Below, piece by piece: positions 6,339 through 7,234 of a stretch of 7,234 bases of DNA (its first letter is position 1; every line of letters begins with the position of its first letter). A program made the translations under genes and the position numbers. Below the pieces are notes generated by a model. That model was given only the letters and a program-made list of their open reading frames with translations. It searched no databases and was not told the DNA's origin. This DNA comes from JAXGVG01 sp040773965. Lineage in GTDB: Bacteria; Pseudomonadota; Alphaproteobacteria; UBA9219. Location: the NCBI GenBank assembly GCA_040773965.1, contig JAXGVG010000099.1, positions 1 to 7,234 on the forward strand. The letters are read 5' to 3'.

Positions 6339-6390
6339 TCAGAATTTTCGGACGGTAAGAGGAAAAATGGAGGCCCGTAAGAACCTCTTT

Positions 6391-6636
6391 TCAATAGCCT
6401 TTTTCCTCGTGGCACAGGCCGAAACTCGTCAGGGAATGACGGGCGAAGCTGCCTTGCCGACAGACAAGGCGGCCTTGCGGCGGCGATTTATCGACGATGT
6501 AAACAATAAGGGCGATGGCCACAAGAATATAGATCCAGCCGAAAACGATGCCCATCCAGTTACGCTTTTCCTTTTTTCTGAAGACGGGTTTGATGGCGCG
6601 CTTGGGCATGTGAAAGCTTCGCCAAAATCGCGTCAT
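6391..6636 (-). CDS. Small single-pass membrane protein, unknown function
   Basis: I do not recognise this gene. The 81-residue product has a strongly basic N-terminal part (PKRAIKPVFRKKEKRNW), then one clear transmembrane segment (about residues 28-48, MGIVFGWIYILVAIALIVYIV), then a short polar tail with two cysteines. By the positive-inside rule the basic end should stay in the cytoplasm. A second in-frame ATG at 6609 would give 72 residues starting MPKRAIKP and may be the true start; neither ATG has a strong Shine-Dalgarno. The gene sits between ptsN and the SRP RNA on the same strand. The basic-then-hydrophobic pattern argues for a real gene, while the part coding for the tail is rich in short inverted repeats and may also work as RNA. 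Confidence 0.5.
   Translation of the reverse strand: MTRFWRSFHMPKRAIKPVFRKKEKRNWMGIVFGWIYILVAIALIVYIVDKSPPQGRLVCRQGSFARHSLTSFGLCHEEKGY
6427..6473. repeat. Two adjacent short inverted repeats
   Basis: CGTCA and TGACG (6427-6441, 5-base loop) are followed by GCCTTG and CAAGGC (6448-6473, 8-base loop). On the plus strand the second stem can extend to 9 bp with one G-U pair. They lie in the stretch coding for the tail of the small membrane protein, upstream of the SRP RNA promoter. No T-run follows on either strand, so they are not obvious terminators. Confidence 0.35.
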
Positions 6637-6681
6637 CTTGTCAAGCTGTCACGTTCGAGCGCGGCGCGTTTTGAGTCGTTC

Positions 6682-6701
6682 AAAAAACCGCCGCGGCCCG
6701 G
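6682..6701 (-). terminator. Weak possible terminator after ptsN
   Basis: About 40 bases past the ptsN stop the minus strand reads CCGGGCCGCGGCGG and then a run of six T. The GC-rich block can only form a short stem (3-4 bp) by eye, so this is a weak candidate. It would separate ptsN from the small membrane protein gene. Confidence 0.3.
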
Positions 6702-6743
6702 AAAATAACCCCTGTGCGTATGCGGAATTGGCCCGAAAAGAAG

Positions 6744-7220
6744 TCAGGCGGCTTGCGCGATTGTCGCCATCGTGAGCAGGCGGCAAAGAGCGGGCGCGTC
6801 CTTTGCCTTGCGAAGGTTTTCGCAAAGTTTCGGATCGCGCAGCAGGCGTGAAACCGTCGCCAAAGCGTGAAGGTGGTCGGCGCCTGCGGATTCCGGCGCC
6901 AAAAGAAGAAAAACGAGATCGACAGGCCGGTCGTCCACCGCGTCGAAGGGAACGGGCGTGGCAAGACGGGCGAAGAAACCCTTTACGGAATTCAGTTTTT
7001 CAAGGCGTCCGTGCGGAATGGCGATGCCGTAGCCGACGCCGGTGGTCCCGAGCCTTTCGCGTTCCCACAACACATCGAAAAGAACGTGAGACTCCAGCTT
7101 GAGGGACATGGCGTCATGATGCGAAAGGTCCTGAAGAAGCTGTTTTTTGCTGGTGGATTCAAGCCGCGCCAGCACCGATTCGGGGCCCAAAAGATCGCAC
7201 ATGGCCATGGGGCGGTTCAT
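6744..7220 (-). CDS. ptsN: PTS IIA-like nitrogen-regulatory protein PtsN (EIIA-Ntr)
   Basis: The terminal phospho-acceptor of the regulatory, non-transporting nitrogen phosphotransferase chain (PtsP-NPr-PtsN). It is cytoplasmic and in relatives adjusts potassium transport, stress and nitrogen responses. The 158 residues are normal length for the family. Visible are SSKKQLLQDL-like sequence near 23-32 (here STSKKQLLQDL), FDVLWERERLGTTGVGYG (48-65) and the active-site block GIAIPHGRL with phosphorylatable His70. Further on are PFDAVDDRPVDLVFLLLAPE (91-110) and DHLHALATVSRLLRD (115-129), the conserved EIIA core. The residue before GIAIPHG is Tyr where Asn is usual. The ATG at 7220 is used, but Met5 (7208) or Met7 (7202) would match relatives starting just before DLL(T/G)P; no strong Shine-Dalgarno separates them. 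The promoter lies outside the window; in many proteobacteria hpf precedes ptsN. Confidence 0.95.
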   Translation of the reverse strand: MNRPMAMCDLLGPESVLARLESTSKKQLLQDLSHHDAMSLKLESHVLFDVLWERERLGTTGVGYGIAIPHGRLEKLNSVKGFFARLATPVPFDAVDDRPVDLVFLLLAPESAGADHLHALATVSRLLRDPKLCENLRKAKDAPALCRLLTMATIAQAA

Positions 7221-7234
7221 GGCTTATCTGCCGG

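Noticed and set aside
6639..6644. TTGACA hexamer on the minus strand just before the small membrane protein gene
   Set aside because: No acceptable -10 at normal spacing, and a promoter there would start transcription inside the reading frame.
6229..6708. Plus-strand open frame of 159 codons across the SRP RNA
   Set aside because: It runs through the highly conserved SRP RNA and the small membrane protein region, and its product has no coherent domain.

Overview
This is a GC-rich, gene-dense bacterial chromosomal segment, most likely from an alphaproteobacterium. Three things point there: a PtsN gene close to a 4.5S-type SRP RNA that sits directly upstream of dnaX; a DnaX with an alphaproteobacterial-style C-terminal region; and a perfect TTAA-N7-TTAAC (CtrA-type) box in the one AT-richer intergenic stretch. 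The genus cannot be fixed from the sequence. There are no mobile elements, tRNAs, rRNA operons or CRISPR arrays.

Left part, plus strand (1-2589): an otsA-otsB pair for making trehalose in two steps. The glycosyltransferase (GT20) gene is cut by the left window edge. Its visible reading frame begins with a hydrophobic membrane segment followed by a HAMP-like linker, so this is a membrane-tethered long form rather than the short soluble OtsA. The HAD-family trehalose-6-phosphate phosphatase follows after 52 bases that contain a small hairpin and a good ribosome binding site.

Middle (2584-4113): a GCS2/YbdK-type carboxylate-amine ligase gene on the minus strand converges on otsB. Only six bases separate the two stop codons, and both stops lie in the arms of a perfect inverted repeat. 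Upstream of the ligase is an intergenic region of about 250 bases holding the CtrA-like box, and then the terminator of the next gene.

Right part, minus strand (read from right to left, 7220 to 4090): ptsN (EIIA-Ntr), a short single-pass membrane protein of unknown function, the SRP RNA gene (ffs) with a recognisable -10 box, dnaX (clamp-loader tau/gamma), ybaB (nucleoid-associated protein) and an intrinsic terminator. The usual third member of the dnaX-ybaB-recR cluster is absent.

Most of the window is conserved housekeeping sequence. The points most worth a second look are the membrane-anchored trehalose-phosphate synthase, the divergent GCS2-type ligase beside it, the CtrA-type box upstream of that ligase, the stop-codon palindrome and the missing recR. 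I see no clear evidence of a wholly new system.
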